Shown here: piece after piece, positions 44,328-53,361 of the stretch
How positions within the stretch are numbered: the first letter of the stretch is position 1
Layout of the letters: every line of letters begins with the position of its first letter
The notes under the pieces: model-generated
Told to the model about the DNA's origin: nothing
Seen by the model: the letters and a program-made list of their open reading frames with translations, nothing else
Database searches by the model: none
Program-made: the position numbers and the translations under genes
NCBI RefSeq assembly: GCF_000424665.1
Contig: NZ_AUKI01000017.1
Span: 248,001 to 312,000, forward strand
Direction of reading: 5' to 3'
Source of the DNA: Salinimicrobium terrae DSM 17865
GTDB lineage: Bacteria > Bacteroidota > Bacteroidia > Flavobacteriales > Flavobacteriaceae
DNA length: 64,000 nucleotides

Positions 44328-46655
44328 ATGAAAATCACACGAATTATACTAGGATTGGGGGTTCTTTTCACCACCGGCTGTGGGGTTAAAGCCCAGAACA
44401 CAGCAGCCCTACCCACTACAGATGAAATTGCAGCGAGGGCAGATAAAATTTTGTCTCAAATGACTCTTGAAGAAAAGGTGGGACAAATGACACAAGTAAC
44501 CCTGGATGTCATTGGTGAAGGTGAGAACCGCTATTCAAGCTATGAGCCTTTTACTTTAGACACGGAGCTGGTAAAAAAGGCTGTTGGCGAGTACTATGTT
44601 GGTTCTTTTCTAAATACTGCCAATAACAGGGCTCTTCCAAGGGAGAAATGGTATGAAGTCATAAATGGAATCCAAAACATCAACAAAGATGTTACCCGGC
44701 TAAATATTCCGGTGATCTATGGAGTGGATATGATCCATGGGGCAACCTATACTGCGGGGGCAACAATGTTTCCTCAACAGATTGGGCAGGCAGCCAGCCG
44801 AAACCGTGAATTGGTAGAGCGCGGTGCAGAGATCACAGCTTATGAAACCCGTGCCAGCGGAATTCCGTGGAATTTTTCCCCTGTACTGGATCTTGGAATG
44901 GATCCACGTTATTCCAGGATGTGGGAAACCTTTGGGGAAGACCCTTATTTAGCCTCCGTTCTTGGTGTAGCTATGATCGATGGGTACGAAGGGGAGGATA
45001 ACAATATTGGACATCCGGAGCACATAGCCGCTACTTTAAAGCACTTTTTAGGATACCACGCAGTGATCTCAGGGAAAGACAGGACACCGGCTTATATTCC
45101 TGAAGATGCTTTGCGCGAATATCACCTGCCTCCATTTAAGGCGGCAGTAGATGCGGGAGCCCACACTATTATGGTGAATTCCGGAATTATTAACAGTGTT
45201 CCAGTCCATGCAAATTATGATTTGCTTACCACCCTTTTAAAAGAAGAACTTGGTTTTGATGGTTTGGTGGTAACAGATTGGGCCGACATTGAAAACCTGC
45301 ACCGTAGGGATCGCGTAGCCGAGAGTGACCGGGAAGCTATAAAAATGGCTGTCAACGCAGGAATCGACATGTCGATGGTGCCTTATCAATATGAAGTTTT
45401 TGTAGATAATCTAATTGATTTAGTAAGAGATGGGGAAGTGGAAGAGTCGAGAATTGACGACGCAGTGAGAAGAATCTTAAAAGTAAAACTTGCTCTTAAC
45501 CTGTTCGAAACGCCGGTGACCCACTACAGCAATTATCCAAAATTCGGGAGTGAAGAATTTGAGCAGGCTTCCTATGACATGGCTGCAGAATCTATTACCC
45601 TTCTGAAGAATGAGGACGATATCCTGCCATTGGGGAAGAACACCAGAGTACTGGTAACAGGTCCAAATGCAAATTCGATGCGCACATTAAACGGTGCCTG
45701 GACCTATTCCTGGCAGGGAGAAAAAGTCCCTGAATTCGCCGAAGATTACAATACGGTTTTGGAAGCAGTACAGAATGAAATAGGAGAGGAAAATGTCACC
45801 TACCTTCCCGGTGTAAGCTACGTAGAAGGAGGAAAATACTATGAGGAGGAAAAAGATCAATTTAATGAAGCAGTTTCCGCAGCAAAGAACGTGGATTACG
45901 TCCTCCTGGTGCTGGGCGAAAATACATATACTGAAAAGCCGGGGGATCTAAATGATCTATACCTGTCGGACGATCAAACAGAATTAGCCCGTGAACTTGC
46001 TAAGACAGGCACCCCCGTGATCCTGATTCTTAATGAAGGACGCCCCCGGATTATCAGTAAATTTGAAGAAGGAATGGATGCTATAGTTCAGGCTTATCTC
46101 CCCGGCAACTTTGGCGGGGATGCTTTGGCCGATGTCATTTTTGGCGACGTGAACCCTTCCGGGAAACTGCCTTACAACTACCCTCGCTATCCAAACGCAC
46201 TCATTCCTTACATCCACAAACCTTCCGAAGAGCAGGCAAAAGCTGAAGGCGTCTATGATTATGAAGCCGATTACAATCCGCAGTTTTCTTTTGGGGACGG
46301 GCTTAGCTACACCACTTTTGAATATTCAGATTTTAATATCGATAAGAACAGCATCGGCACGAACGGAAATGTTACTGTAATGGTGGACGTGACCAACACG
46401 GGCGAGCGCCAGGGCAAAGAAGTGGTCGAACTTTACACTTCAGATCTATACGCGAGTAAAAGCACGCCAGATGTGAGGCGGCTTAGAAAGTTTGAGAAAA
46501 TAGCCCTGGAACCCGGAGAAACAAAAACGGTGACTTTCATCCTTTATGCTAAAGATTTGGCTTATATAACACCGGAAGGAAAACCCTTGATTGAGCCGGG
46601 TGATTTTGAATTAATGATCGAAGACCTAATGCAAACCCTCAAAGTAACCGAATAG
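44328..46655 (+). CDS. GH3 beta-glucosidase (probable lipoprotein)
   Basis: 775-residue family 3 enzyme. The N-terminus has a lipobox-like VLFTTGC (Cys18), although the following KAQ could also be a signal-peptidase I site. Barrel motifs: MTLEEKVGQMTQV, IYGVDMIHGA, MDPRYSRMWETFGEDPYL, ATLKHFLGYH and nucleophile Asp317 in LVVTDWADIEN. The alpha/beta sandwich (LPLGKN, LVLGENTYTEKPGD) and a fibronectin-like C-terminal domain follow. The sequence type is that of exo-beta-1,3/1,4-glucosidases of the plant ExoI/flavobacterial group, which suits hydrolysis of laminari-oligosaccharides to glucose. Spacing to the next GH3 gene is 71 bp. Confidence 0.9.
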   Translation: MKITRIILGLGVLFTTGCGVKAQNTAALPTTDEIAARADKILSQMTLEEKVGQMTQVTLDVIGEGENRYSSYEPFTLDTELVKKAVGEYYVGSFLNTANNRALPREKWYEVINGIQNINKDVTRLNIPVIYGVDMIHGATYTAGATMFPQQIGQAASRNRELVERGAEITAYETRASGIPWNFSPVLDLGMDPRYSRMWETFGEDPYLASVLGVAMIDGYEGEDNNIGHPEHIAATLKHFLGYHAVISGKDRTPAYIPEDALREYHLPPFKAAVDAGAHTIMVNSGIINSVPVHANYDLLTTLLKEELGFDGLVVTDWADIENLHRRDRVAESDREAIKMAVNAGIDMSMVPYQYEVFVDNLIDLVRDGEVEESRIDDAVRRILKVKLALNLFETPVTHYSNYPKFGSEEFEQASYDMAAESITLLKNEDDILPLGKNTRVLVTGPNANSMRTLNGAWTYSWQGEKVPEFAEDYNTVLEAVQNEIGEENVTYLPGVSYVEGGKYYEEEKDQFNEAVSAAKNVDYVLLVLGENTYTEKPGDLNDLYLSDDQTELARELAKTGTPVILILNEGRPRIISKFEEGMDAIVQAYLPGNFGGDALADVIFGDVNPSGKLPYNYPRYPNALIPYIHKPSEEQAKAEGVYDYEADYNPQFSFGDGLSYTTFEYSDFNIDKNSIGTNGNVTVMVDVTNTGERQGKEVVELYTSDLYASKSTPDVRRLRKFEKIALEPGETKTVTFILYAKDLAYITPEGKPLIEPGDFELMIEDLMQTLKVTE

Positions 46656-46726
46656 GAAATTTTGAAAATAAATTGATTTCGGTTTTTCAGGAACCTTTAT
46701 AAAACTTGTTCAAATATATCAGAAAA

Positions 46727-49000
46727 ATGAAAACTTATAAACTACTTCTTCTTGGGTTGTTCTGCAGCATTGTCGGCAAAGCTCAGGAAACAAATATTAA
46801 AAGTTCAGTGGAAAATGTTGAAACCAAGGTAGATTCTGTCCTGGCTTTAATGACCCTTGAAGAAAAAGTAGGTCAAATGGTGCAATACAGTGGAAGTTGG
46901 GATCTCACCGGACCTGCAACCGGCGATCAAAATCAGTACAGAGAAGATAGACTTAAGCAGGGGCTTGTAGGTTCCATGCTTAACGTTCTTTCCCCTGAAG
47001 CCACAAGAGAAGCTCAAAAGCTGGTGATGGAAAACTCCCGGTTAGGTATTCCTCTCATGATTGGGTACGATGTTATTCACGGGTATAAGACCATTTTTCC
47101 CGTCCCACTTGGTGAAACTGCAAGCTGGGACCTCGATGCGATGGAAAGATCTGCACGTATAGCTGCGATAGAGTCTGTTGCAGATGGAGTGAACTGGACC
47201 TTTTCTCCAATGATAGACATTTCCCGGGACGCAAGATGGGGAAGGATCATGGAAGGATCTGGTGAAGATCCTTTTTTGACCTCTAAAGTAGCTGTTGCTA
47301 AAATTAAAGGTTATCAGGGAGATGACCTGGCAGATCCTACCACAATTGCTGCAACTGCAAAACATTTTGTAGGATATGGTCTTGCCGAAGCAGGACGGGA
47401 TTACAATACGGTACACATAGGAGAAAATGAAATGCATAATACCCTTTTACCTCCTTTTAAAGCAGCGGCCGATGCTGGGGTTGCCACGGTTATGAATGCC
47501 TTCAACGATCTTGATGGTATCCCTGCAACCGGCCATAGGATCCTGCAAAGAGATATTCTGAAAGGAGACTGGGATTGGGATGGGTTTATTGTTTCAGACT
47601 GGGGTTCTATTATTGAAATGGTAAACCATGGGTTTGCAAGAGATAGGAAACACGCTGCTGAAATAGCTGTAAAAGCCGGAAGCGATATGGATATGGAGGG
47701 CGGCGCTTACGAGAATGCTCTGGAGGAACTTGTAGAGGAAGGTGAAGTTGATGAAGAATTGATCAACGATGCTGTAAGGCGAATTCTAAGAGTCAAATTC
47801 AAAATGGGACTTTTTGAAGATCCTTACAGGTATTCCAATCCTGATTTTGCGGCTACAGTAGACTACGATGAACATAGAGAAGTCGCCAGAGAGATAGCGT
47901 CCAAATCTATCGTGCTCCTCAAAAATGAAAAAGAACTGTTACCAATAAAACCATCAGTTAAAAACATTGCCGTAATTGGTCCATTGGCAGATGATAAAGA
48001 CACTCCAATAGGAAACTGGCGCGCTCAGGGAGAAGCAAATTCCGCTGTGTCACTTTTGGAGGGTATTAGAAATGCCGTAGGTCAAGATGTTAATGTGACT
48101 TATGCAAAAGGTGCCGATCTCGGAATGGGAGAGCGAAGTTTTTTAAAGCCTCTGAAGATAAATGAAACCGATACATCTGGTTTTGCTGATGCTATCGCAA
48201 AAGCAAAAGAAGCAGACCTTGTTGTTCTGGCTCTTGGAGAAGATGCTTTCCAGACCGGGGAAGGAAGAAGCCAGGTGGATATTGGATTAGCCGGAGTACA
48301 GGATGAGCTCCTTCAGGAAATATATAAGGTGAACAAGAATGTAGTTCTTGTACTGCAAAATGGGAGACCACTTGAAATTAGCTGGGCGGCCGAAAACGTG
48401 CCTGCCATAGTAGAAGCCTGGTTGCTAGGTACCGAAAGCGGAAACGCCATTGCCGATGTTCTCTTCGGAAAGTATAATCCTTCCGGAAAGCTTCCTGTAT
48501 CTTTTCCCAGAGCTGTAGGTCAGGAGCCGCTTTACTATAACCAGAAAAACACAGGCCGGCCAAGTAATCCTACAGATGTGACTTATTCAGCTTACACAGA
48601 TGAAGAAAAGACGGCTCTTTATCCGTTTGGTTATGGTCTTAGTTATACCACTTTCGAGTATGGGGATATCAATTTGTCTTCTAAAGAAATGACTCAGGAG
48701 GGCTCAATAGAAGTTACTGTTCCTGTTACCAATTCCGGAAGCAAAGCCGGTAGGGAAGTGGTGCAGCTTTATCTTCGGGACATGGTGGCCAGTACCACAA
48801 GACCTGTCATTGAGCTGAAAGGATTTGAACTGGTTGATTTACAGCCGGGCGAGACTAAAGAAGTTACCTTTACAATTACTAATGACCTTCTGGAATTTTA
48901 CAATGCAGAAAAGAAATGGACATCAGAACCCGGGGAATTTCGGGTAATGGTAGGAGGAAACTCGCGGGACCTAAAAATGGATAGCTTTGAACTGCAATAA
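46727..49000 (+). CDS. GH3 beta-glucosidase (BglX-like)
   Basis: 757-residue periplasmic beta-glucosidase with a Sec signal ending near IVGKAQ. It closely follows the BglX pattern: MTLEEKVGQMVQYSG, GYDVIHGYKTIFP, DARWGRIMEGSGEDP, ATAKHFVGYG, nucleophile Asp291 in FIVSDWGSI, then PLADDKDTPIGNW, KYNPSGKLPVSFPR and a fibronectin-like domain with ELKGFELVDLQPGETK. BglX-type enzymes release glucose from a broad range of beta-linked gluco-oligosaccharides. The start is the ATG at 46727 (MKTYKLL); a TTG seven codons upstream is in frame but less likely. It is 71 bp after the preceding GH3 and 74 bp before the last GH16 gene. Confidence 0.92.
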   Translation: MKTYKLLLLGLFCSIVGKAQETNIKSSVENVETKVDSVLALMTLEEKVGQMVQYSGSWDLTGPATGDQNQYREDRLKQGLVGSMLNVLSPEATREAQKLVMENSRLGIPLMIGYDVIHGYKTIFPVPLGETASWDLDAMERSARIAAIESVADGVNWTFSPMIDISRDARWGRIMEGSGEDPFLTSKVAVAKIKGYQGDDLADPTTIAATAKHFVGYGLAEAGRDYNTVHIGENEMHNTLLPPFKAAADAGVATVMNAFNDLDGIPATGHRILQRDILKGDWDWDGFIVSDWGSIIEMVNHGFARDRKHAAEIAVKAGSDMDMEGGAYENALEELVEEGEVDEELINDAVRRILRVKFKMGLFEDPYRYSNPDFAATVDYDEHREVAREIASKSIVLLKNEKELLPIKPSVKNIAVIGPLADDKDTPIGNWRAQGEANSAVSLLEGIRNAVGQDVNVTYAKGADLGMGERSFLKPLKINETDTSGFADAIAKAKEADLVVLALGEDAFQTGEGRSQVDIGLAGVQDELLQEIYKVNKNVVLVLQNGRPLEISWAAENVPAIVEAWLLGTESGNAIADVLFGKYNPSGKLPVSFPRAVGQEPLYYNQKNTGRPSNPTDVTYSAYTDEEKTALYPFGYGLSYTTFEYGDINLSSKEMTQEGSIEVTVPVTNSGSKAGREVVQLYLRDMVASTTRPVIELKGFELVDLQPGETKEVTFTITNDLLEFYNAEKKWTSEPGEFRVMVGGNSRDLKMDSFELQ

Positions 49001-49010
49001 AAAGGGAGCC

Positions 49011-49029
49011 TCAAAAATGCCATTTTTGA
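49011..49029. repeat. Perfect copy of the TCAAAAATGNCATTTTTGA palindrome
   Basis: TCAAAAATGCCATTTTTGA, a 19-nt perfect palindrome around a central C, 10 bp after the GH3 stop codon. No T-run follows. Related copies are at 20553, 49969 and 61807, all at gene ends. Confidence 0.5.
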
Positions 49030-49074
49030 CACCTGATATTTAGTCTACCTTTTATTATTATAAGTAATTACGTT

Positions 49075-49941
49075 ATGAAAATGTATATAAAACTATTCCA
49101 ATCGGCGCTTGTGTTGTTTTTCTGCGGAATTTTGAATTCCCAGGAATTCCATGTCCCCCAAAGTGCCGACACCCTTTTCTTTGATGACTTTTCCGGAAGT
49201 TCTTTAGACAGGGACAAATGGAATGTCATGGGTACCGATTTTTGGGTGAATAATGAGCAGCAAATCTATGTGGATTCCTCGGCAACTGTTTTCACAGTAA
49301 AAGGTGCTGAGGCCGGTGGAGTTGATAATGCACTAGTACTAAAAGCTCATTACAGTCCGAATTACATAAACTACCGCGGAAATGATTTTGATTTTATTTC
49401 CGGAAGGATCAATACGCGTGATAAAGTGATGTTCACCTACGGTACCGCGGCAGCCAGGATGAAGTTACCTAAAGGTTCTGGTTACTGGCCCGCCTTTTGG
49501 GCCCTTGGTGGCGGAGATTGGCCGGAAACCGGTGAAATTGATATAATGGAATACGTCGGTGAAACAGATTGGATCGGGGTCGCCCTACACGGCCCCGGTT
49601 ATTCCGGAGAAACGCCTCTTGTAAATAAGTTCTTCTTTCCTGAAGGCAAGGATGTGACCGACTGGCATGTGTATTCGGTGGACTGGACTCCCGAAGGATT
49701 TGACTTTAGAGTTGACGGCAGGTTGATCTATCGGGTAACTAAACCCATGGTTGAACATTACGGAAAATGGGCTTTTGACAACCCGAAATTCCTTATTCTC
49801 AATTTAGCTTTAGGTGGAGCCTATCCTTACAAAACGAACGGAGTGGAAGAGCCTTATAATGGCCTTCCTGCATCCACAGTTGAATTAATTAAGGCTGGAA
49901 AGGCAGAAGTGCTTGTAGATTGGGTTTTAATTACGCAGTAG
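49075..49941 (+). CDS. GH16 beta-glucanase, single-domain
   Basis: 288-residue secreted GH16 enzyme with a Sec signal ending near GILNSQ. Almost all of the mature protein is the jelly-roll catalytic domain: FFDDFSGSSLDRDKW, WVNNEQQIY, GYWPAFWALGG, catalytic GEIDIMEYVG (nucleophile Glu154, Asp156, acid/base Glu159), DWHVYSVDWTPEGFDF and LILNLALGGAYP. It lacks the PKD domain and lipobox of the other GH16 protein, so it is probably periplasmic and may cut imported oligosaccharides, while the lipoprotein acts outside; this division is inferred. It is last in the locus and ends in a strong terminator. Confidence 0.9.
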   Translation: MKMYIKLFQSALVLFFCGILNSQEFHVPQSADTLFFDDFSGSSLDRDKWNVMGTDFWVNNEQQIYVDSSATVFTVKGAEAGGVDNALVLKAHYSPNYINYRGNDFDFISGRINTRDKVMFTYGTAAARMKLPKGSGYWPAFWALGGGDWPETGEIDIMEYVGETDWIGVALHGPGYSGETPLVNKFFFPEGKDVTDWHVYSVDWTPEGFDFRVDGRLIYRVTKPMVEHYGKWAFDNPKFLILNLALGGAYPYKTNGVEEPYNGLPASTVELIKAGKAEVLVDWVLITQ

Positions 49942-49961
49942 AAGTATTGAATTAGCCAGAG

Positions 49962-50001
49962 ATCCTCTTCAAAAATGACATTTTTGGAGAGGATTTTTTT
50001 T
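49962..50001 (+). terminator. Strong terminator at the end of the beta-glucan locus
   Basis: A 15-bp stem (49962-49976 with 49980-49994, one G-T pair) closed by a 3-nt loop and followed by a T-run to 50001. The upper part of the stem is a copy of the TCAAAAATGNCATTTTTGA palindrome. Starts 20 bp after the GH16 stop codon. Confidence 0.93.
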
Positions 50002-50028
50002 GTCGCCTTGCAACCTATTCAGGTTTCT

Positions 50029-50045
50029 AAACCCTGATAGGGTTT
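50029..50045. repeat. Short hairpin repeat between convergent genes
   Basis: AAACCCT-GAT-AGGGTTT, 7-bp perfect stem followed by TT on the + strand, in the 161-bp gap between the GH16 and tadA genes. The surrounding sequence looks like a dispersed flavobacterial intergenic element. Confidence 0.4.
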
Positions 50046-50102
50046 TTCCAGAAAAAAGTCTTGATTCTTGTTTCTTGCAGCGAAGCGATCTTAAATCTTT
50101 TT

Positions 50103-50552
50103 TCAGTTAAGATTTCTTCTTTCGATGAAAAACCTCTTCAGTAGTTCAGATGCTTCCTCCTCTAAAATGCCATTTTTCACTTTCGTTTTTGGGTGTAGTT
50201 TTCCTCCCATTTTTCGGTAACCCCTTTCAGGATCTGAAGCTCCAAAGACAAGATTAGAGATTTGGCTCCAGTACAAAGCTCCGGCGCACATTTGGCAGGG
50301 TTCCAAAGTGACATACATCGTGCAATCGAGCAGGTATTTTCCGCCCAAAAAATTTGCTGCCGAAGTGATAGCCTGCATTTCTGCGTGGGCGGTCACATCG
50401 TTCAGTAGTTCTGTAAGGTTGTGTCCGCGGGCAATGATTTGTTGTTTTGCAACGATCACCACGCCTACAGGAATTTCTCCTTTTTCATAAGCTTGTTGGG
50501 CTTCATCAAGAGCCTTCCGCATAAAATAGCTGTCGTCAAAAACTAATTGCAT
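50103..50552 (-). CDS. tadA: tRNA-specific adenosine deaminase TadA
   Basis: 149-residue cytidine/deoxycytidylate-deaminase-fold zinc enzyme that converts adenosine to inosine at the tRNA wobble position. Zinc motif His56-Ala-Glu58 (TAHAEMQAI) and Pro-Cys86-x-x-Cys89 (LEPCQMCAGAL), with the TadA-typical IPVGVVIV and GASDPERGYRKMGG segments. The start is the ATG at 50552 (MQLVFDDSYFMRKA); the longer frame would overlap the divergent dxs start. It is divergent from dxs with only 38 bp between the two start codons. A guanine deaminase is a less likely alternative. Confidence 0.9.
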   Translation of the reverse strand: MQLVFDDSYFMRKALDEAQQAYEKGEIPVGVVIVAKQQIIARGHNLTELLNDVTAHAEMQAITSAANFLGGKYLLDCTMYVTLEPCQMCAGALYWSQISNLVFGASDPERGYRKMGGKLHPKTKVKNGILEEEASELLKRFFIERRNLN

Positions 50553-50576
50553 ATTCAAAAATACAATTTCAAAATG

Positions 50577-50584
50577 TACCTTTG
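50577..50584 (+). promoter_or_regulatory. Flavobacterial -7 promoter element of dxs
   Basis: TACCTTTG matches TAnnTTTG exactly and ends 6 bp before the ATG at 50591, so the transcript would be leaderless or nearly so. A TTG 27 bp upstream is too far for a good -33 element. Confidence 0.5.
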
Positions 50585-50590
50585 TCCTCC

Positions 50591-52390
50591 ATGGCAAAAA
50601 CTCTTCTTGATACTATCAATTCTCCTGCAGATCTGCGAAAAATTGCACCTGAAAAGCTTCCGCAGCTGGCAGCCGAATTGCGGAAATTTATAATTGAAAT
50701 AGTTGCTACCAAAGAAGGGCATTTGGGTGCCAGTTTGGGGGTTGTGGAACTTACTTTGGCCTTGCATTACGTCTTTAATACTCCCCAGGATCTTTTGGTC
50801 TGGGATGTTGGGCATCAGGCCTACGGGCACAAGATCCTTACCGGTAGAAGAGATAATTTTCACACCAACCGGCAACTGGGCGGCATTAGCGGATTTCCCA
50901 AAAGAAACGAGAGCGAATTTGACACTTTTGGAGTGGGACATTCTTCAACTTCGATTTCTGCCGCTTTGGGAATGGCAATAGCTTCGAATTTGAAAGAGGA
51001 CCTTCAGAAACAACATATAGCAGTAATCGGAGATGCCTCTATTGCCAGCGGGATGGCTTTTGAAGGACTAAACCATGCCGGGGTAACCGATGCTAACCTT
51101 TTGATCATTTTAAATGACAATGCGATAGGAATTGACCCCAGCGTTGGTGCCTTGAAAAATTATCTTACCAAAGCCAGGGTGGGATATAAACCGAAGCAAG
51201 ATAATATTATCGAAGCACTCAATTTCAAATATTTTGGTCCGGTCGACGGTCATGATCTGGAAAGTCTTTTAAGCACGTTGGAGGAACTTAAAAAAGTAGA
51301 AGGACCCAAATTCCTTCATGTGATCACCACCAAAGGCAAAGGCCTTAAAAAAGCTGAAGAAGACCAGGTAAAGTATCATGCACCCGGAAAATTTCTTCCC
51401 GATACGGGGGAATTACTTCCTTATGATACAGAAGGGCTGCCGCTCAAATTTCAGGACATTTTTGGACTTACTCTGGTGGAGCTGGCAGAAAAGAATAAAA
51501 AAATCATTGGGATAACTCCCGCTATGCCTACGGGAAGTTCTCTTAAATACATGATCCAGGCTTTTCCCGAACGTGCCTTTGATGTTGGCATAGCCGAGCA
51601 GCACGCAGTTACTCTTGCTGCAGGAATGGCCACACAGGGCCTCATCGTTTACTGTAACATTTACTCAACCTTTCTTCAAAGAGCTTATGACCAGATCATT
51701 CACGATGTGGCACTTCAGAATCTACCCGTGATTTTCTGCCTTGATAGGGCAGGTCTCGTAGGAGAAGATGGAGCTACTCATCATGGAGCTTTTGATATTG
51801 CCTACTTGAGAGCTGTTCCAAACATGATGATCTTCGCACCTCTTGATGAAGTCGAACTGCGCAACATGCTTTATACAGCTCAAAACGGAGAATTAAAACA
51901 TCCCCTGGCAATTCGGTATCCACGAGGCAGAGGTTTTGTGGAAGACTGGAAGAAACCTTTCCGGAAAATTCCTTTTGGGAAAGGGCGAATATTACAAGAA
52001 GGAAACTCTATTGCCGTTCTCAGCTTCGGTACTATAGGGAAGAACGTAGAAAAGGCATTAGAAAACCTTGAAGGATCTGAAGAAGTGGGCCATTATGATA
52101 TGCGTTTTGTGAAGCCTCTTGATGCAGAGCTTTTGCATGAAGTTCTTTCCAGGAATAAAATTATTGTTACTGTCGAGGATGGGGTGATAAAAGGCGGAGC
52201 AGGATCGGCCATTATGGAGTTTGCACAGGCCAAAGACTATCATCCTAAAATCATCTCCCTGGGATTACCCGATCAATTTCTCGATCATGGAAAAGTGGAA
52301 GAATTACAAGAAATAGCAAAAATTGACGTTGAAAGTATAAAAGAATGTCTTCGCGGACTGCTTAAAAAATTGAAATCACCAAATGTATAA
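50591..52390 (+). CDS. dxs: 1-deoxy-D-xylulose-5-phosphate synthase
   Basis: 599-residue thiamine-diphosphate enzyme that joins pyruvate and glyceraldehyde 3-phosphate in the first step of the MEP isoprenoid pathway. Seen: N-terminal domain with VATKEGHLGASLG, WDVGHQAYGHKIL, the cofactor motif GDASIASGMAFEGLNHAG with NDN (147-177; third position Ala instead of the usual Gly), middle domain with RAFDVGIAEQHAVTLAAGMA, DRAGLVGEDGATHHGAFD, and the C-terminal transketolase domain. Length is typical of the shorter Bacteroidetes form. The start is the ATG at 50591; TTG at 50582 overlaps the promoter element. The next gene overlaps its stop by 8 bp. Confidence 0.95.
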   Translation: MAKTLLDTINSPADLRKIAPEKLPQLAAELRKFIIEIVATKEGHLGASLGVVELTLALHYVFNTPQDLLVWDVGHQAYGHKILTGRRDNFHTNRQLGGISGFPKRNESEFDTFGVGHSSTSISAALGMAIASNLKEDLQKQHIAVIGDASIASGMAFEGLNHAGVTDANLLIILNDNAIGIDPSVGALKNYLTKARVGYKPKQDNIIEALNFKYFGPVDGHDLESLLSTLEELKKVEGPKFLHVITTKGKGLKKAEEDQVKYHAPGKFLPDTGELLPYDTEGLPLKFQDIFGLTLVELAEKNKKIIGITPAMPTGSSLKYMIQAFPERAFDVGIAEQHAVTLAAGMATQGLIVYCNIYSTFLQRAYDQIIHDVALQNLPVIFCLDRAGLVGEDGATHHGAFDIAYLRAVPNMMIFAPLDEVELRNMLYTAQNGELKHPLAIRYPRGRGFVEDWKKPFRKIPFGKGRILQEGNSIAVLSFGTIGKNVEKALENLEGSEEVGHYDMRFVKPLDAELLHEVLSRNKIIVTVEDGVIKGGAGSAIMEFAQAKDYHPKIISLGLPDQFLDHGKVEELQEIAKIDVESIKECLRGLLKKLKSPNV

Positions 52391-53351
52391 GTTCTTCCTT
52401 TGCCTCCTTTTTATGTCATGTACCTCTTTTGGCTTTGCGAGAGTAATAGATACCACTACGGTAGATACTACTACCGTAGTGAATGAACAGATCAATTACT
52501 GGAAGGAGACTAATAAAGTAGGTGTTAATCTTAGTGAGGTAGCTTTCGTCAACTGGAGCTCGGGAGGTAATAATTCTTTTTCAGCTTTAATGCACGGGCT
52601 TTTTGGAAGGAAATATCAAAAGGAACTTTTGAACTGGAATTCTACTCTTGTGGTAAAGTATGGATTCAATGCTCAGGAAGGTAGAGAACTTCGAAAGACG
52701 GAGGATAACCTGGAAATAAATTCTAATTTTGGTTACCGTAGGGATTCAATTTCCAACTGGTATTATTCGGCCAAATTTAATTTTAATACCCAGCTCACAT
52801 ACGGGTACCGATATCCTAACACCGAAGCTCCTATTTCAAAATTTATGGCTCCCGGCTACGCTTTTCTGGGAGTAGGAACAGAGTATTCGTCTCCCGAAGA
52901 AGATCTTACCATTTATATTTCACCGGTTACTCAAAAATCCACTTTTGTATTGGATCAAAGTTTGGCAAATGAAGGAATGTTTGGGGTTGCACCTGCCATT
53001 AGAGACGAGGAGGGAAACATTATAAGTGAAGGAGAAAAAGTGAGGACTGAACTTGGATTTTTAGTAAGCACCGCATTTGCGAAAAAGATTTTTGACAATA
53101 TAGGATTAACCAACAGTTTGAGGTTGTACTCAGATTATCTCAACAAGTTTGGTAATATCGATGTGGACTGGGAATTAAATCTTGACCTTACTGTAAATGA
53201 ATACGTCAAAGCCAATGTGGGATCACATCTAAAATATGATGACGACGTAAAATTTAAACAAGACCTTGATGGGGATGGAAACCTGGAAACAGGTGGACCA
53301 AGAGTGCAGTTCAAGCAAATTCTCGGGGTAGGCGTCATTTATTCCTTCTGA
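52383..53351 (+). CDS. DUF3078 outer-membrane-type protein
   Basis: 322-residue secreted protein, family function unknown. A Sec signal ends near TSFGFA. The mature protein has the DUF3078 core: WKETNKVGVNLSEVAFVNWSSGGNNSFS, LLNWNSTLVVKYGFN and alternating hydrophobic strands to the C-terminal aromatic VIYSF (longer runs cited in part), which suggests a small beta-barrel in the outer membrane. Overlaps dxs by 8 bp (ATGTATAA), so it is translationally coupled. The early part of the mature protein is a DTTTV-DTTTV repeat encoded by a perfect DNA hairpin (52454-52481). Confidence 0.8.
   Translation: MYKFFLCLLFMSCTSFGFARVIDTTTVDTTTVVNEQINYWKETNKVGVNLSEVAFVNWSSGGNNSFSALMHGLFGRKYQKELLNWNSTLVVKYGFNAQEGRELRKTEDNLEINSNFGYRRDSISNWYYSAKFNFNTQLTYGYRYPNTEAPISKFMAPGYAFLGVGTEYSSPEEDLTIYISPVTQKSTFVLDQSLANEGMFGVAPAIRDEEGNIISEGEKVRTELGFLVSTAFAKKIFDNIGLTNSLRLYSDYLNKFGNIDVDWELNLDLTVNEYVKANVGSHLKYDDDVKFKQDLDGDGNLETGGPRVQFKQILGVGVIYSF
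52454..52481. repeat. Perfect 28-nt hairpin inside the DUF3078 coding sequence
   Basis: CACTACGGTAG (52454-52464), 6-nt loop ATACTA, CTACCGTAGTG (52471-52481): an 11-bp perfect inverted repeat about 70 bp after the start codon. It encodes the DTTTV direct repeat right after the signal peptide. Confidence 0.6.
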
Positions 53352-53361
53352 ATAACATCCC

